This document shows positions 8,510 to 16,765 of a stretch of 64,000 bases of DNA, piece after piece. The notes under the pieces are model-generated. The model made no database searches. It saw nothing but the letters and a program-made list of their open reading frames with translations, and was not told where the DNA came from. Each line of letters begins with the position of its first letter. Position 1 is the stretch's first letter. A program made the position numbers and the translations under genes. Source of the stretch: Streptomyces longispororuber (lineage in GTDB: Bacteria > Actinomycetota > Actinomycetes > Streptomycetales > Streptomycetaceae); contig NZ_JAMOLN010000002.1 in assembly GCF_024448165.1 (NCBI RefSeq), positions 62,001 through 126,000 of the forward strand, written 5' to 3'.

Positions 8510-9091
8510 CTACGTGGCGGACTCCTGCGCAAGAGGTTCGAGCATCGCCGCCAGCAACTCGGCGACCTCGTCGTCATCGGCAGCGGCGAGCGCACTCGTG
8601 CCGACGACGGTCCGCATCAGCCAGGTCCCTGCGACCAGAGCCAGGCCGAGCTGCGCTCGCACCTCCGCCCCGGGCCCTGCGAGCAGTCCCGCCAGCCGGG
8701 CGCCCACATGCGCCTCCACGCCCTTGCGCAGGGCGTCCGTTGCCTCCGGGTCCGATGCCGAGCGCAGCATCAGCAAGAACGGGTCCAGGTCGTCGGAATC
8801 CGTCCCGGTGCGCTCCGCCAGGGTGTGCGCCATCGTCCGCGACAGCCCCCGGCGCTCGTCCCCGACCACCGTCGGCGGCTTGAAGGCCCGGTCCACCGCC
8901 TCCGCGAACAACCGCTCCTTCGAACCGAAGTAGCGGTTGATCATCATCGCCGTCACCCCGGCCCGCTCAGCGATCTGCCGGACTCCAGCCCTGGCGTAAC
9001 CGTGCTCGGTGAACTCCACCACCGCCGCGGCGAGAATGGCCTCCCGCGTCGCGGCACCATCACGCTTACGACCGGCCTGAACAGCACTCAT
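8510..9091 (-). CDS. TetR-family transcriptional regulator
   Basis: A 193-residue regulator. The N-terminal helix-turn-helix domain (REAILAAAVVEFTEHGYARAG, then QIAERAGVTAMMINRYFGSK) covers about residues 12-58, and a TetR_C-like ligand domain follows. The ATG at 9091 is chosen for family fit; upstream in-frame codons lack homology. It converges on the SDR at 6015-6815 across the IS-split terminator. The ligand is unknown. Confidence 0.88.
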   Translation of the reverse strand: MSAVQAGRKRDGAATREAILAAAVVEFTEHGYARAGVRQIAERAGVTAMMINRYFGSKERLFAEAVDRAFKPPTVVGDERRGLSRTMAHTLAERTGTDSDDLDPFLLMLRSASDPEATDALRKGVEAHVGARLAGLLAGPGAEVRAQLGLALVAGTWLMRTVVGTSALAAADDDEVAELLAAMLEPLAQESAT

Positions 9092-9250
9092 GCGCAGGAG
9101 CATATCGGGGCTCCCCACCATGGCGCGGGCCCGGCCACCCGACCCGTACGAGTCCTGGACGGCGCTCCATGGGACGGCCCGCCGCACCACGGGGGTGAGC
9201 GTGACGGGCCGAGGACCGCACTCTCTGCCCAACTCTGGTGAGCAGGCAGC

Positions 9251-10003
9251 ATGATGGCCACCATGCGAGGTGGATTGGGCGGGCGGTTGCGGCGGCTGTG
9301 GCCATGGCGCGCGGGCAGCGAGTCAACGAGCGTGAGGAACAAGGCCGGCGTTGCCGCTCCCGGCGAGCCGTGGGACGCCCACCCCTTCAGCATCGGTTTA
9401 CCCACCTCCACTGACGAGGTGCAGGCCAAAGTGGCAGGTGCCGAAAGCCCTCAAGTCGGCGGAGAAGGTGGCCGGGACGAGGAGACGCATCAACTGGCAA
9501 TGCCGTCGTACCGTCCGGCCGTCATGGTCTTTCTGACGAAGGGACAGGGGCACGTGCAGCTGCGCTTCGTAGGGTTGAGGGGGCGCTCTTCGCGTCTCTA
9601 CCGGCTGTCGGGCGACGGGACCCCCATCACCGCGCGGATTCCGCTGCCGCTGGGGACCAAGACGATCAGGTTCCGAGTGACCACTGCCGGTGGTCGAAAC
9701 GCATGGACGGCATCTGTGTCACCTCTGCGGACAGTCCCGCGCTTCCAGGAGGAGATCAGCGGGACCGGCTCAGACCTCGTCCACTACCGAGGCGGACCGG
9801 GCCCAGGCGTGCTGCACTATGCAGGCCCGAACCGGATCCAATTGGAAGCGTTGGACGGCAGCCTCGTCCACAGGGGCTCGGTGGTAGAGGGGCGGGCCGG
9901 GGAGCATGCCTTCCAGTGGCCGGGCCGCGGCTATTACCAGGTGCGCTCCTCCGGTGCGTGGAATCTGTCCATTGCGTTCCCGAAGGCGGACCACTGCGAT
10001 TGA
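9251..10003 (+). CDS. Unrecognised protein with predicted beta-rich C-terminal half
   Basis: A 250-residue reading frame without a family I recognise. The first 90 residues are polar and low in structure. From about residue 90 it alternates short hydrophobic strands and turns (VMVFLTKGQGHVQLRFVGL, RIPLPLGTKTIRFRVTT, GVLHYAGPNRIQLEALDG, YYQVRSSGAWNLSIAF), suggesting two beta-sandwich modules. No signal peptide or membrane helix is clear. The start could be the ATG at 9251 or one at 9266. The readthrough tail of the convergent WYL regulator overlaps it antisense by about 250 bases, which is more likely a defect of that gene. Confidence 0.55.
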   Translation: MMATMRGGLGGRLRRLWPWRAGSESTSVRNKAGVAAPGEPWDAHPFSIGLPTSTDEVQAKVAGAESPQVGGEGGRDEETHQLAMPSYRPAVMVFLTKGQGHVQLRFVGLRGRSSRLYRLSGDGTPITARIPLPLGTKTIRFRVTTAGGRNAWTASVSPLRTVPRFQEEISGTGSDLVHYRGGPGPGVLHYAGPNRIQLEALDGSLVHRGSVVEGRAGEHAFQWPGRGYYQVRSSGAWNLSIAFPKADHCD

Positions 10004-10913
10004 TCGCCGCGCGCGCGGGGAGCACAGGGCGTGGCCGTGGTTGGGGCTCGCCGGCTTGTCGCCTTGCTTGCCGCGTCCTTCGAACGACCGACACGACCAA
10101 GGGCTTCAGCGGGCTCCACGGCGTCGTCGACACCCGGACGAGTCGTTGGCCAAAGATGCGTTGCGCTCGCTGGATCTGGGTCTGGTCGATGGTGGCGCTG
10201 ACCTCTATCGCGTGGTGGTGTTCCCACTGTTCAATGAGCGCTGCGGCGACGGTGGCCAGGGTCTGGCTCTCGCGGATCCGTCGTGGCTGGTCGACTTCTT
10301 CCCACGTCGTGATCCGTTCGAGCCGGTACATCCGTGGCGCTCGGGCACAGTCGGCGACGAGGTACCAGATGCCGGCTTTGGCGAACAGCCCGTAGGGATC
10401 CACGACCAGGTCGCGTGGGCATGGCTCGCGTGAGCTGTCGTACTCGATCCATAGCCGGCGACCTCGCCGCACTGGGCCGATCAGCGAAGCCGGCGTCGTG
10501 CCGGAAGCTCGCGCCTGACGCCAGGGACGACTGTCCACGTGCACCACGTCGGTGAGCGGCAGGAGCTCATGAAGTCGACGGGGCCGTGTAGCGGCGATCT
10601 TGGAGAGCGCGCGCCGGCTCTCGACCGATGCGTTGAGCTCCGCACGTTGCTTCTCATCCAGCCCGGTGAGCGACAGATGATCACGCTCGCCCGGCGTGAG
10701 CCGCGTGAGATCGAGTCCGGACCCGGGCAGCATGGCCACGCCTCCGAGGCGGCCCCGATGTGCGGTCACCGGCAGACCGGCGTCGCGGAGCCAGTTCAGG
10801 TCCCGGGTGATGGTTCGAAGGGACACCCCGAGCGCTGAAGCAAGTTCCTGTGTGGTCACGGCATTTCTCGATGCGAGGAGCAGCATCAGGGCGAAGAAGC
10901 GATCTGGGGTCAC
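9756..10913 (-). pseudogene. YafY-type HTH/WYL regulator with a disrupted C-terminus
   Basis: The GTG at 10913 opens a DeoR-like helix-turn-helix domain (TPDRFFALMLLLASR, then TQELASALGVSLRTITRDLNWLRDAGLPV) followed by a WYL domain (LWIEYDSSR, VDPYGLFAKAGIWYLVADC, MYRLERIT). Family members end in a short alpha/beta domain. Here similarity stops near FGQRLVRVSTTP and the frame then runs on as Arg/Pro-rich nonsense to 9756, antisense to the next gene. A frameshift or deletion near 10100 is the simplest reading. DNA and ligand domains are intact, so partial function is possible. It is divergent from the VOC gene by 92 bp, its likely target. Confidence 0.7.
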
Positions 10914-11005
10914 ACCCCAAGTCTTCCAAGAATTGCGACACGATGCGGCGCATATCCCGGTCAGGCTGATGGATGCGTACCACCGACCTGCGAGAAGGAA
11001 CAACC

Positions 11006-11374
11006 GTGACCGCATCCGTCCTGTCCATCGTCTACGTGAACGACGCTCCCGCCGCAGCTCGCTTCTACGGCGATCTCCTCGGCTTGAGCCCCTCGTTCGA
11101 GACTCCGGGATACATCACCTTCGACCTCGGGCCTGGCGCTGACCTCGCTGTGTGGTCGGGCCGGTTCGAGGATCTGTCACCGGACATCCCGCGCACCAGC
11201 GAGGTGTGCCTGGCCGTCCACGGGGGCGGGCCCGACGAGATCGATGCGATCTTCAAGCAGTGGCAGTCCAGGGGCGTCACGATCCTGCAGGAACCACATG
11301 ATGCGGGGTTCGGGCTGACCTTCCTCGCAGCCGATCCTGACGGGAACCGCATCCGCGTGGCACCGCGGGACTGA
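11006..11374 (+). CDS. VOC (glyoxalase/bleomycin-resistance) family protein
   Basis: A 122-residue single-domain VOC protein. It opens with SVLSIVYVNDAPAAARFYGDLLGL and ends with LTFLAADPDGNRIRVAPR, the two beta-alpha-beta-beta-beta halves of the fold. Such proteins are metal-dependent lyases, dioxygenases or antibiotic-binding proteins. The GTG at 11006 follows AGAAGGAAC. It is divergent from the WYL regulator. Confidence 0.88.
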   Translation: MTASVLSIVYVNDAPAAARFYGDLLGLSPSFETPGYITFDLGPGADLAVWSGRFEDLSPDIPRTSEVCLAVHGGGPDEIDAIFKQWQSRGVTILQEPHDAGFGLTFLAADPDGNRIRVAPRD

Positions 11375-11577
11375 AAGGCCGCAATGCGGCAGGCGCGCAC
11401 GATGGGTGTCGCGCCTGCCGTCGTCCGACTTCGAGAGGACGACGAGTGCCCCACGCGAATGCGCCCTCGGAGCGCTACCGGCCGATCATGGCCGAAGAAG
11501 TCCTCTACGTCCGCGAGTTCACCAGCGAGGACGCCCAGTCAGCCGCGATCGCAGTGTGGAACGTCCACTCCAACCCA
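11375..11577. other. Short region with a possible gene remnant
   Basis: A plus-strand frame from 11490 begins MAEEVLYVREFTSEDAQSAA and then runs antisense into the SDR. It looks like the start of a coding sequence that has lost its remainder; I do not recognise it. Confidence 0.3.
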
Positions 11578-12306
11578 TCAGGTCGTTGTCAGTGCTGCCA
11601 GGGCGCGGTCCATCGCGTCGTTGAATTCTTCCGGGGCCAGCGTGAGACGGGATTTGACGTCCCGGCTCCACTGGTCGGCGAGGACCTCGGCGGAGCCCGC
11701 CTCGACGCCGTCGAGTGCCGCGTCGGCCAGGTCGGACGGCGCGATCTTGTCCACGGGCCAGCCCGCGGCCATGTCGGTATCGGCCAGGCCGAGGTGCACC
11801 GCTGTCACGAGGGTGCCCTGCTCGGCGAGCTCCAGGCGGACGCCGTTGGTCATGGCCCAGGCGGCGGCCTTGGTCAGGTGGTAGGCATTGGCGCCCTTGC
11901 CTCCGAACCATGACATGGCGGAGAGGACGTTGACGACGGCGCCCCCGCCGTTGCCGGCGAGCGCCGGCGCGAATTCCCGGATCATCCCCAGGTGGCCGAA
12001 CACGTTGGTCTCCAGCTCGTGGCGTATCGCGTCCAGTGAACCGGTCACGAGGTCGGTTCCTGTCTGGATTCCGGCGTTGTTGATGAGCAGTGAGATGTCC
12101 GGGGCGGCCTCGACGGCGGCCCGCACGGATGCGGGGTCGGTGATGTCAAGGGGCAGTACGTCGACGCCGGGCAGATCCACGGTCTGCGGTCGGCGGGCTG
12201 TCGCGTAGACCTTGCGGGCGCCCCGTTCGAGCAGCCGCTGGGCGAAGGCGCGGCCCAGGCCGCGGTTGGCTCCGGTGACAAGGGCAACCGAGTTGTTGAT
12301 GTCCAT
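11578..12306 (-). CDS. SDR-family oxidoreductase
   Basis: A 242-residue classical SDR: VTGANRGLG near residue 10, LLINNAGIQ near residue 80, SAMSWF, then ANAYHLTKAAAW containing the YxxxK active site. It may reduce or oxidise a small alcohol or carbonyl compound. The ATG at 12306 is at the family position. It is divergent from a MerR gene with a MerR-type operator in its promoter region, so it is probably induced by that regulator. Confidence 0.88.
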   Translation of the reverse strand: MDINNSVALVTGANRGLGRAFAQRLLERGARKVYATARRPQTVDLPGVDVLPLDITDPASVRAAVEAAPDISLLINNAGIQTGTDLVTGSLDAIRHELETNVFGHLGMIREFAPALAGNGGGAVVNVLSAMSWFGGKGANAYHLTKAAAWAMTNGVRLELAEQGTLVTAVHLGLADTDMAAGWPVDKIAPSDLADAALDGVEAGSAEVLADQWSRDVKSRLTLAPEEFNDAMDRALAALTTT

Positions 12307-12322
12307 GCCCGGTACGCTAGAA

Positions 12323-12340
12323 CCTGACGTTGACGTCAGA
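12323..12340. promoter_or_regulatory. MerR-type operator in the SDR promoter
   Basis: Inverted repeat CCTGACGT-TG-ACGTCAGA, 17 bp upstream of the SDR start and 42 bp upstream of the MerR start. MerR proteins bind such short-spaced palindromes between the -35 and -10 of their target. Read on the minus strand the layout fits an overlong-spacer promoter for the SDR. Confidence 0.75.
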
Positions 12341-12381
12341 GGCAAGAGCTGATGGTCAGGTGTGAGGTGGGAGGAAGCATC

Positions 12382-12759
12382 ATGAGCGCCACAGAGGCCG
12401 CGGTCGAGCGGCTGATCCGCATCGGCGAGGTCGCACGAGGCGCCGGAGTCTCGGTGCGCGCCGTGCGCTACTACGAACAGCAGGGCCTCCTCATGCCGGA
12501 GCGCAGCCCGTCCGGCCAGCGCCTCTACCGACAGGACGCCATCGCCCGGGTCCGTTTCTTCCAGCAGATGTTCGCCGCCGGCCTGACCAGCCGAAGGATC
12601 ACCGAACTCCTTCCGTGTTGGGACTCCGGGCACACCGACGCCGAGCAACGAGCCATGCTGCGCGCCGAGCGCGACCGCATTCAGGCCAAGGCCGACGAAC
12701 TGCAGGCCGCCCTGGACCGCCTCGACGAGGTCATCGCGATCACGGACACGCACCCGTAG
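12382..12759 (+). CDS. MerR-family transcriptional regulator
   Basis: A 125-residue regulator. The winged-helix domain covers residues 7-75 (LIRIGEVARGAGVSVRAVRYYEQQGLL, then RLYRQDAIARVRFFQQ), followed by an antiparallel coiled coil (AMLRAERDRIQAKADELQAALDRLDEVI). There is no C-terminal metal-binding Cys cluster, so an organic or redox signal is more likely than a metal. The ATG at 12382 follows GGGAGGAAG. It faces the SDR across the MerR-type operator. Confidence 0.9.
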   Translation: MSATEAAVERLIRIGEVARGAGVSVRAVRYYEQQGLLMPERSPSGQRLYRQDAIARVRFFQQMFAAGLTSRRITELLPCWDSGHTDAEQRAMLRAERDRIQAKADELQAALDRLDEVIAITDTHP

Positions 12760-13062
12760 CCACAGTGAGAGAGACGACACCGGGATCTGCGACTGGAGTT
12801 ACAGCCCTCCGCACGTTCCTGTTCGGTTCTCCTGGCGGTTGTTGACGCGCGGTCAGCATGGGACGGAGACCGCTCGCCCCGTCCTCACCGTGGCTCCGAG
12901 CGACCCCGTCGCGCCCGGGAGGCCGTCCCCTGCAGGGGTCCCACGAAGCGTGGTCAGCCGACCGCGCACGTTGTCGGGCGTGCGTGTCATCAGGGAAAGC
13001 AGCTGCCGCCTGTCCCTCCGATCGGCAGCGGAGAGGTAGAACCCAAGCGTTCGAGCTCGCCC
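12760..13062. other. Intergenic region
   Basis: No gene seen. The right end leads into three operator-like repeats before the membrane protein gene. Confidence 0.4.
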
Positions 13063-13128
13063 CTTCCGATACGGAGACTTGCCACTTTCCGTACTGGAAA
13101 CTAGCCGCTACTCTTTCCGCTATGGAAA
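13063..13128. promoter_or_regulatory. Three TTTCC-N5-GGAAA repeats over a leaderless promoter
   Basis: Three spaced inverted repeats: CTTCC-GATAC-GGAGA (13063-13077), TTTCC-GTACT-GGAAA (13086-13100) and TTTCC-GCTAT-GGAAA (13114-13128). The last covers the ATG at 13122. TACTCT at 13109-13114 fits a -10 box and places the transcript start at or beside the ATG, so the message is probably leaderless. A regulator bound at sites 2 and 3 would close the promoter; the HTH protein encoded two genes down the operon is the obvious candidate. Confidence 0.65.
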
Positions 13129-13613
13129 CTAACGGGGTGCGACCGACGCCGGAGCAGGCGCGTTCCGCGCTGGTCGACACCGAGCGCATCCAGGCATCCG
13201 CGCAAGCGCTCGCGGCCACACCGTGGCCGAACTGGTTCTTCATTACGCTCACGCTCTACGTTGCCGCGCTCCCGATCGCCTACGGGGGAGCCATGGCCGG
13301 CACGGACTGGCTTCTGCCGGGCCCTGCCTGGATGGGCATCATGCTCGCGATCACGGCGGTGTACGGGTCCCTCTTCGCCGTCGCGGCCAAGACTTGGCGC
13401 AACAAGACCGGGGTCGCCCTGCGGTTCGACGTGCTGCCGAAGCGGGCGACCGTGCCGCTCGCCGTCGGCCTGCCCGTGCTGCTGCTGGGGGCACCGTTCG
13501 CGTTCCGCGTCACCGGACGTCCGCTGTGGCTCATCGCGGCCTCCCTGACCGGGGCCGCCGTGTCCGTCGGCTTCCACCTCGCCTTCGTCCGCCTGCACCG
13601 GAAGACCTCGTGA
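13122..13613 (+). CDS. Small four-helix integral membrane protein
   Basis: A 163-residue protein with four membrane segments: about residues 35-55 (WFFITLTLYVAALPIAYGG), 65-88, 110-128 (TVPLAVGLPVLLLGAPFAF) and 133-155. The N-terminus is soluble and helical. The ATG at 13122 lies inside an operator half-site and fits a leaderless start. The stop overlaps the start of the HTH gene as GTGA. Membrane protein/HTH pairs of this kind in streptomycetes are usually autoregulated; the function is unknown. Confidence 0.75.
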   Translation: METNGVRPTPEQARSALVDTERIQASAQALAATPWPNWFFITLTLYVAALPIAYGGAMAGTDWLLPGPAWMGIMLAITAVYGSLFAVAAKTWRNKTGVALRFDVLPKRATVPLAVGLPVLLLGAPFAFRVTGRPLWLIAASLTGAAVSVGFHLAFVRLHRKTS

Positions 13614-13930
13614 GCGCCGAACCCCGAGACCCTCTGGAGGGATTCGACACCACCATCCACGCACCGAACCGGCTGCGCATCTGCGCCCTCCTGGACACCG
13701 CGGGCGAGGCGGAGTTCGGCTTGGTCCAGAAGCAACTCGACCTCTCCGCCTCCGCGTTGAGCAAGCATGTCACCGCGCTGATGGACGCCGGCTACGCCGG
13801 GCAGCGCAAAGCCGTCCGCGACACCCGGCAGCGTGTGTGGCTTCACCTGACGCGGCGAGGCCAGGATGCTTACCGAGGGCACGTTGCGGCGCTGCGGGCG
13901 ATCGTGGGGCCGTCGGATCCGGCGCTTTGA
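13610..13930 (+). CDS. Winged-helix transcriptional regulator (HTH_34-like)
   Basis: A 106-residue protein that is almost entirely one winged-helix domain: FDTTIHAPNRLRICALLDT, then FGLVQKQLDLSASALSKHVTALMDAGYA, and the wing RVWLHLTRRGQDAYRGHVAAL. This matches the small MarR/ArsR-like HTH_34 regulators. The GTG start overlaps the upstream stop by one base pattern (GTGA), so translation is coupled. Probable autorepressor of the operon through the TTTCC-N5-GGAAA repeats. Confidence 0.85.
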   Translation: MSAEPRDPLEGFDTTIHAPNRLRICALLDTAGEAEFGLVQKQLDLSASALSKHVTALMDAGYAGQRKAVRDTRQRVWLHLTRRGQDAYRGHVAALRAIVGPSDPAL

Positions 13931-14050
13931 CCACGATCGGAGCCTGACGAGGCGCGTGGCAGCGGTGACCGGGCCGAGGCCGACGTGTCCGCGCTTGTCG
14001 TAGCGGGTAACCGCGGGCTGCCGCGCAGCGAGGGAATCCAAGCGCGACCG
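13931..14050 (-). pseudogene. IS5-family transposase fossil (C-terminal end)
   Basis: The minus strand encodes QPAVTRYDKRGHVGLGPVTAATRLVRL, clearly related to the ATRYDKRGYIFLGTVTVAALTIWLR end of the intact IS at 6880-8450. Nothing upstream of the catalytic Glu remains. No terminal repeat is seen. Confidence 0.75.
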
Positions 14051-14217
14051 ACCGTGATGTCGGTGGCGGCTGGCTTCCGACTTGCATCGGCGGCGCCGCC
14101 GGCCACGTGGTTCTGGGGCGCTCGTGCGAGTGCTCGCCAGGGTCGGGTGGGCGCCCGAGGTCGGATTGCCCTCTACCAGTGCATGGGGTGCGGACACCCG
14201 TCACCTGATCCTTGCTC

Positions 14218-14469
14218 AGGACGTTCCGTGCAGCCTTGGGGTGCCGAGGGGTGGAGTGAACTCCTCCCAGGCGTTCTCCCGAAGCTTCACGATCGCCGGA
14301 CGCTTCCGTTCCCAGGCCTCGGCGAACTCGGCGATCCGGTCCAGGGCCGGGCCGTCTCCACCGCCTCGGACAGGTCATGGAGTCCGTCGCAGACCAGCCC
14401 GAGCGCATCGCCGACGCCGTGGTTCGTGACCTCGATGATGCGATCTCGTGTGGAAACTCGTGTTTCCAA
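14218..14469 (-). pseudogene. IS256-family transposase fossil
   Basis: Minus-strand fragments in two frames. LGLVCDGLHDLSEAVE is the VCDGLKGLPEAV block of IS256 (Mutator) transposases. After a deletion and frame change, DRIAEFAEAWERKRPAIVKL followed by RENAWEEFTP is the region just before the catalytic Glu. The rest is missing. Confidence 0.75.
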
Positions 14470-14486
14470 ATAGGCGAGTCGGAAAC
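14452..14486. promoter_or_regulatory. GGAAAC/GTTTCC boxes before the HTH gene
   Basis: GGAAAC-TCGT-GTTTCC (14452-14467) followed by GGAAAC at 14481-14486. TATAGT at 14487-14492 fits a -10 box seven bases before the ATG at 14499, so this transcript is also probably leaderless. GGAAACTA is shared with the sites at 13063-13128. Confidence 0.55.
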
Positions 14487-14498
14487 TATAGTTGTCGC

Positions 14499-15032
14499 AT
14501 GACGGTATCTGGGATCACTCCGGAAGAGCAGGCAGAACTCGACAAAGCGCTGTACGACGCCTTGAACCCGTTGGCCTCGGCGATTCGCTCCCGACAGACC
14601 GGGCTGCCCGCGGAGCGGATGTGGGAAGCGAGTCCCATCGAAGTGGGACTGTCTGTCCTGGCCGCTTGGAAGGTGATGGCTGCCGAGGTCGAGCGGTTGA
14701 TCGCCCATGCGGCAGCAACTGCTGGCTCCTACGGCGCCAGTTACGAACAGATGGGGGCTGTCTGGGGCATCACCCGGCAGGGTGCCCGCAAGAAGTGGCC
14801 CGACGCCGTCAGCCGTCCAGCGCCGGCGGGCAGGCGGACGCTCGCCCTCTTTGGGGGTACTGCCGCACTGGTGCAGGCCCCTTCGGGCGACTGGAGTTGG
14901 ACAGGCGTGGGCGCTGACGGGGCGTCCTCCCTGGGCAGCGATGAGACGTACTACGCGACCGCCGAAGAAGCCGCGGCCCATGCAGGCGCCTACCTCAAGG
15001 AACACGCCCTCGACGCCGTCGACCATTCCTAG
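14499..15032 (+). CDS. Hypothetical protein with central helix-turn-helix
   Basis: A 177-residue protein. The N-terminal helical half (residues 6-75) leads to a clear helix-turn-helix, ASYEQMGAVWGITRQGARKKWP at about 85-106. The C-terminal part (LALFGGTAALVQAPSGDWSWTG, then YYATAEEAAAHAGAYLKEH) looks like a small sensor or immunity-type domain. No family name recognised. The ATG at 14499 sits at the predicted transcript start. It is wedged between an IS256 fossil and an IS5 fossil. Confidence 0.75.
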   Translation: MTVSGITPEEQAELDKALYDALNPLASAIRSRQTGLPAERMWEASPIEVGLSVLAAWKVMAAEVERLIAHAAATAGSYGASYEQMGAVWGITRQGARKKWPDAVSRPAPAGRRTLALFGGTAALVQAPSGDWSWTGVGADGASSLGSDETYYATAEEAAAHAGAYLKEHALDAVDHS

Positions 15033-15035
15033 GAG

Positions 15036-15576
15036 CCCGTAACACGCGTCGCCAGCAGACCAGGCGGCAGGCCGCCGAGACGACAGCGTCGTCGTGGAGT
15101 TCGGTCATGAGACGTTCCCAGCAGACGGCGAGGCGTCTGAACGGGTGGAGCGGGGCAATCGTCTGCTCGACGACGCAGCGGAGCTTGCCCGTGCCCTGGA
15201 TGTTCGGGGTGCCCTTGCGGGAGACGACCTGCAGAATCCGGCGCTTGCGGAGTTCCTCTTCTCGCGCGGATGCGGGACCCGCCCGCACAGGCCCTCGACC
15301 TGCACCACATCCTGCTGGCCGATCCCGTTCAGTTCGGCAAGCAGGATGTGGTGCAGGTCGAGACGCCTCCCGCTGTCGCCGTTCCAGGCGTCGTCAGCAG
15401 GTTTTCCCGGAGCCAAGGCCCAGCTCCAGCGGCAGGAGTTGCGAGGCCACGTGGTCGTGGAGGACATAGAGGATGCCCTGCAGGCAGAGCCTGTCTGCCA
15501 GCGGCCGTGGCCCCGGCCGCTGGGCGGGCCAGAGCGGCTGCAGCGGTTCGAACAGTGCCCACGAGGCGTCGTCCAC
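15036..15576 (-). pseudogene. Degraded IS5-family transposase, core deleted
   Basis: The minus strand retains the N-terminal end (MDDASWALFEPLQPLWPA, then LADRLCLQGILYVLHDHVA), a middle scrap (LHHILLAELNGIGQQD) and the C-terminal end (RKRRILQVVSRKGTPNIQGTG, VVEQTIAPLHPFRRLAVCWER, AACRLVCWRR) in different frames. The central part with the first catalytic residues is gone. It differs in subgroup from the intact IS at 6880. Confidence 0.75.
15294..15362. repeat. 23-bp perfect inverted repeat inside the transposase fossil
   Basis: The arm at 15294-15316 (beginning CTCGACCTGCACCACATCC) is the exact reverse complement of 15340-15362, with a 23-base spacer. Only the copy reading LHHILLAEL belongs in the transposase frame, so the other copy is an inverted duplication made as the element decayed. 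Confidence 0.85.
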
Positions 15577-15623
15577 GATCCACGGCCCGAGTCGCCAGAC
15601 CCGTCACGCTCGACCAGGACCCT

Positions 15624-16382
15624 TCAAAAGGGCAGTGGCTCGGAGCTCGTAGAGTCGGTGTATCCCAAAGACCACCGTCCGGGAATGGTCGCGCAGATCG
15701 CATCCAAGTCGGCACGAGTGCGGCCCCGAACATGGAGCCAGCTGTGGACGTCCAAACCGTCTTGACCCAGCAACTTGCCCGGGGCGGAGAACCAACGCAC
15801 GGGAGAGTCCTCCGGCCCCGTCCACATCGGGTAGTCCGGCAGAGGGACCTTCTGAAAATGCTCGGGCACCTTCCTGAGCAGGTCAGCGGACAGCTCGCAC
15901 GCGTTGTACAGGCGTCCCCCGTCGCCGCACAGTGCCTCGCTCAGCACGAGTTCGACGGACGCCAGAGACAATCGGTCCATGAACGGCACCCAGCCGTGCC
16001 GCGCGTGAACGAGCACCGGCGGATCTTCCCGATCGAGATCGGCAAGACGCACGCCCCAGAAGGCACAGCCCTGGTTCTCGCTGCGGAACACGAGGACACC
16101 GCCGCACTCGTCATGCACGAACATCTCGTGAGGCGGCAGCAGGGGATCCTGGTTGCCGACCAAGTCGGGCCGGGTGCCCACAAGTGCATAGAGCTCATGC
16201 AGTGCAGCCGGCAGCGAACAGCCCAACGGCGCCTCGGCCCGCGTCAACTCCGCCGTGAGAGAGCCGACGCCGACCAACGGCTTGCCCCAAGCGGCAGCAA
16301 AGCTGCGGATGAACGCCCAGGCCCGGCCCCGGCTGCAGACGCCTCCGTCCAGAGCCTGGGCCACGTCGAAGCTGCCACTCAT
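15624..16382 (-). CDS. SMI1/KNR4 (SUKH)-like protein
   Basis: A 252-residue soluble protein. Residues 45-130 follow the SUKH pattern: AEAPLGCSLPAALHELYALVG (the acidic residue and LP..L..LY core), then LLPPHEMFVHDECGGVLVFRSENQGCAFWGV, where the E.Q block follows the family. The C-terminal part (about 150-252) is helical and includes WTGPEDSPVRWFSAPG. SUKH proteins are often immunity proteins for contact toxins, but single genomic copies can serve other roles; no toxin lies beside it. Its 3' end abuts an IS5 fossil. Confidence 0.75.
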   Translation of the reverse strand: MSGSFDVAQALDGGVCSRGRAWAFIRSFAAAWGKPLVGVGSLTAELTRAEAPLGCSLPAALHELYALVGTRPDLVGNQDPLLPPHEMFVHDECGGVLVFRSENQGCAFWGVRLADLDREDPPVLVHARHGWVPFMDRLSLASVELVLSEALCGDGGRLYNACELSADLLRKVPEHFQKVPLPDYPMWTGPEDSPVRWFSAPGKLLGQDGLDVHSWLHVRGRTRADLDAICATIPGRWSLGYTDSTSSEPLPF

Positions 16383-16765
16383 GCCACGAACATATCGGAA
16401 GCGCTTGCTGATTGAGAAGAATCATCAACTGCTCGACCGGCCGGTGTCCCAGGCGAGCGCGGCCCCGCGTGCCGCACCCGCCACTGATGCCACGCCCTGG
16501 CCCATCATCTGGGGACGTCGCCCCACCGAGCGCTGAGTGATTCTCGGCGTCCCCAGGCCATGGAATGTCGTGCTGCGCAGCTGGTTCCACCAGTTCGCGA
16601 CCCCAAGTCGACCAGCGAAGCAAGGTTCCTGCAAGGTTCCCGCCCACCTTCACGCGACACCGTGGGGGCCACGGGCCAGCGGTGAGGACGCCGCGCGCAC
16701 CGCAGGAAGAAGACAGGCACCGACCAGGAGCCCGGGGCAGCCTCGGGCAGTAACGGGGGCAGACC
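16383..16765. other. Intergenic region
   Basis: 383 bases with no gene seen. CTGGGGACG at 16509-16517 and CGTCCCCAG at 16548-16556 form a 9-bp inverted repeat with a 30-base spacer; role unknown. Confidence 0.4.
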
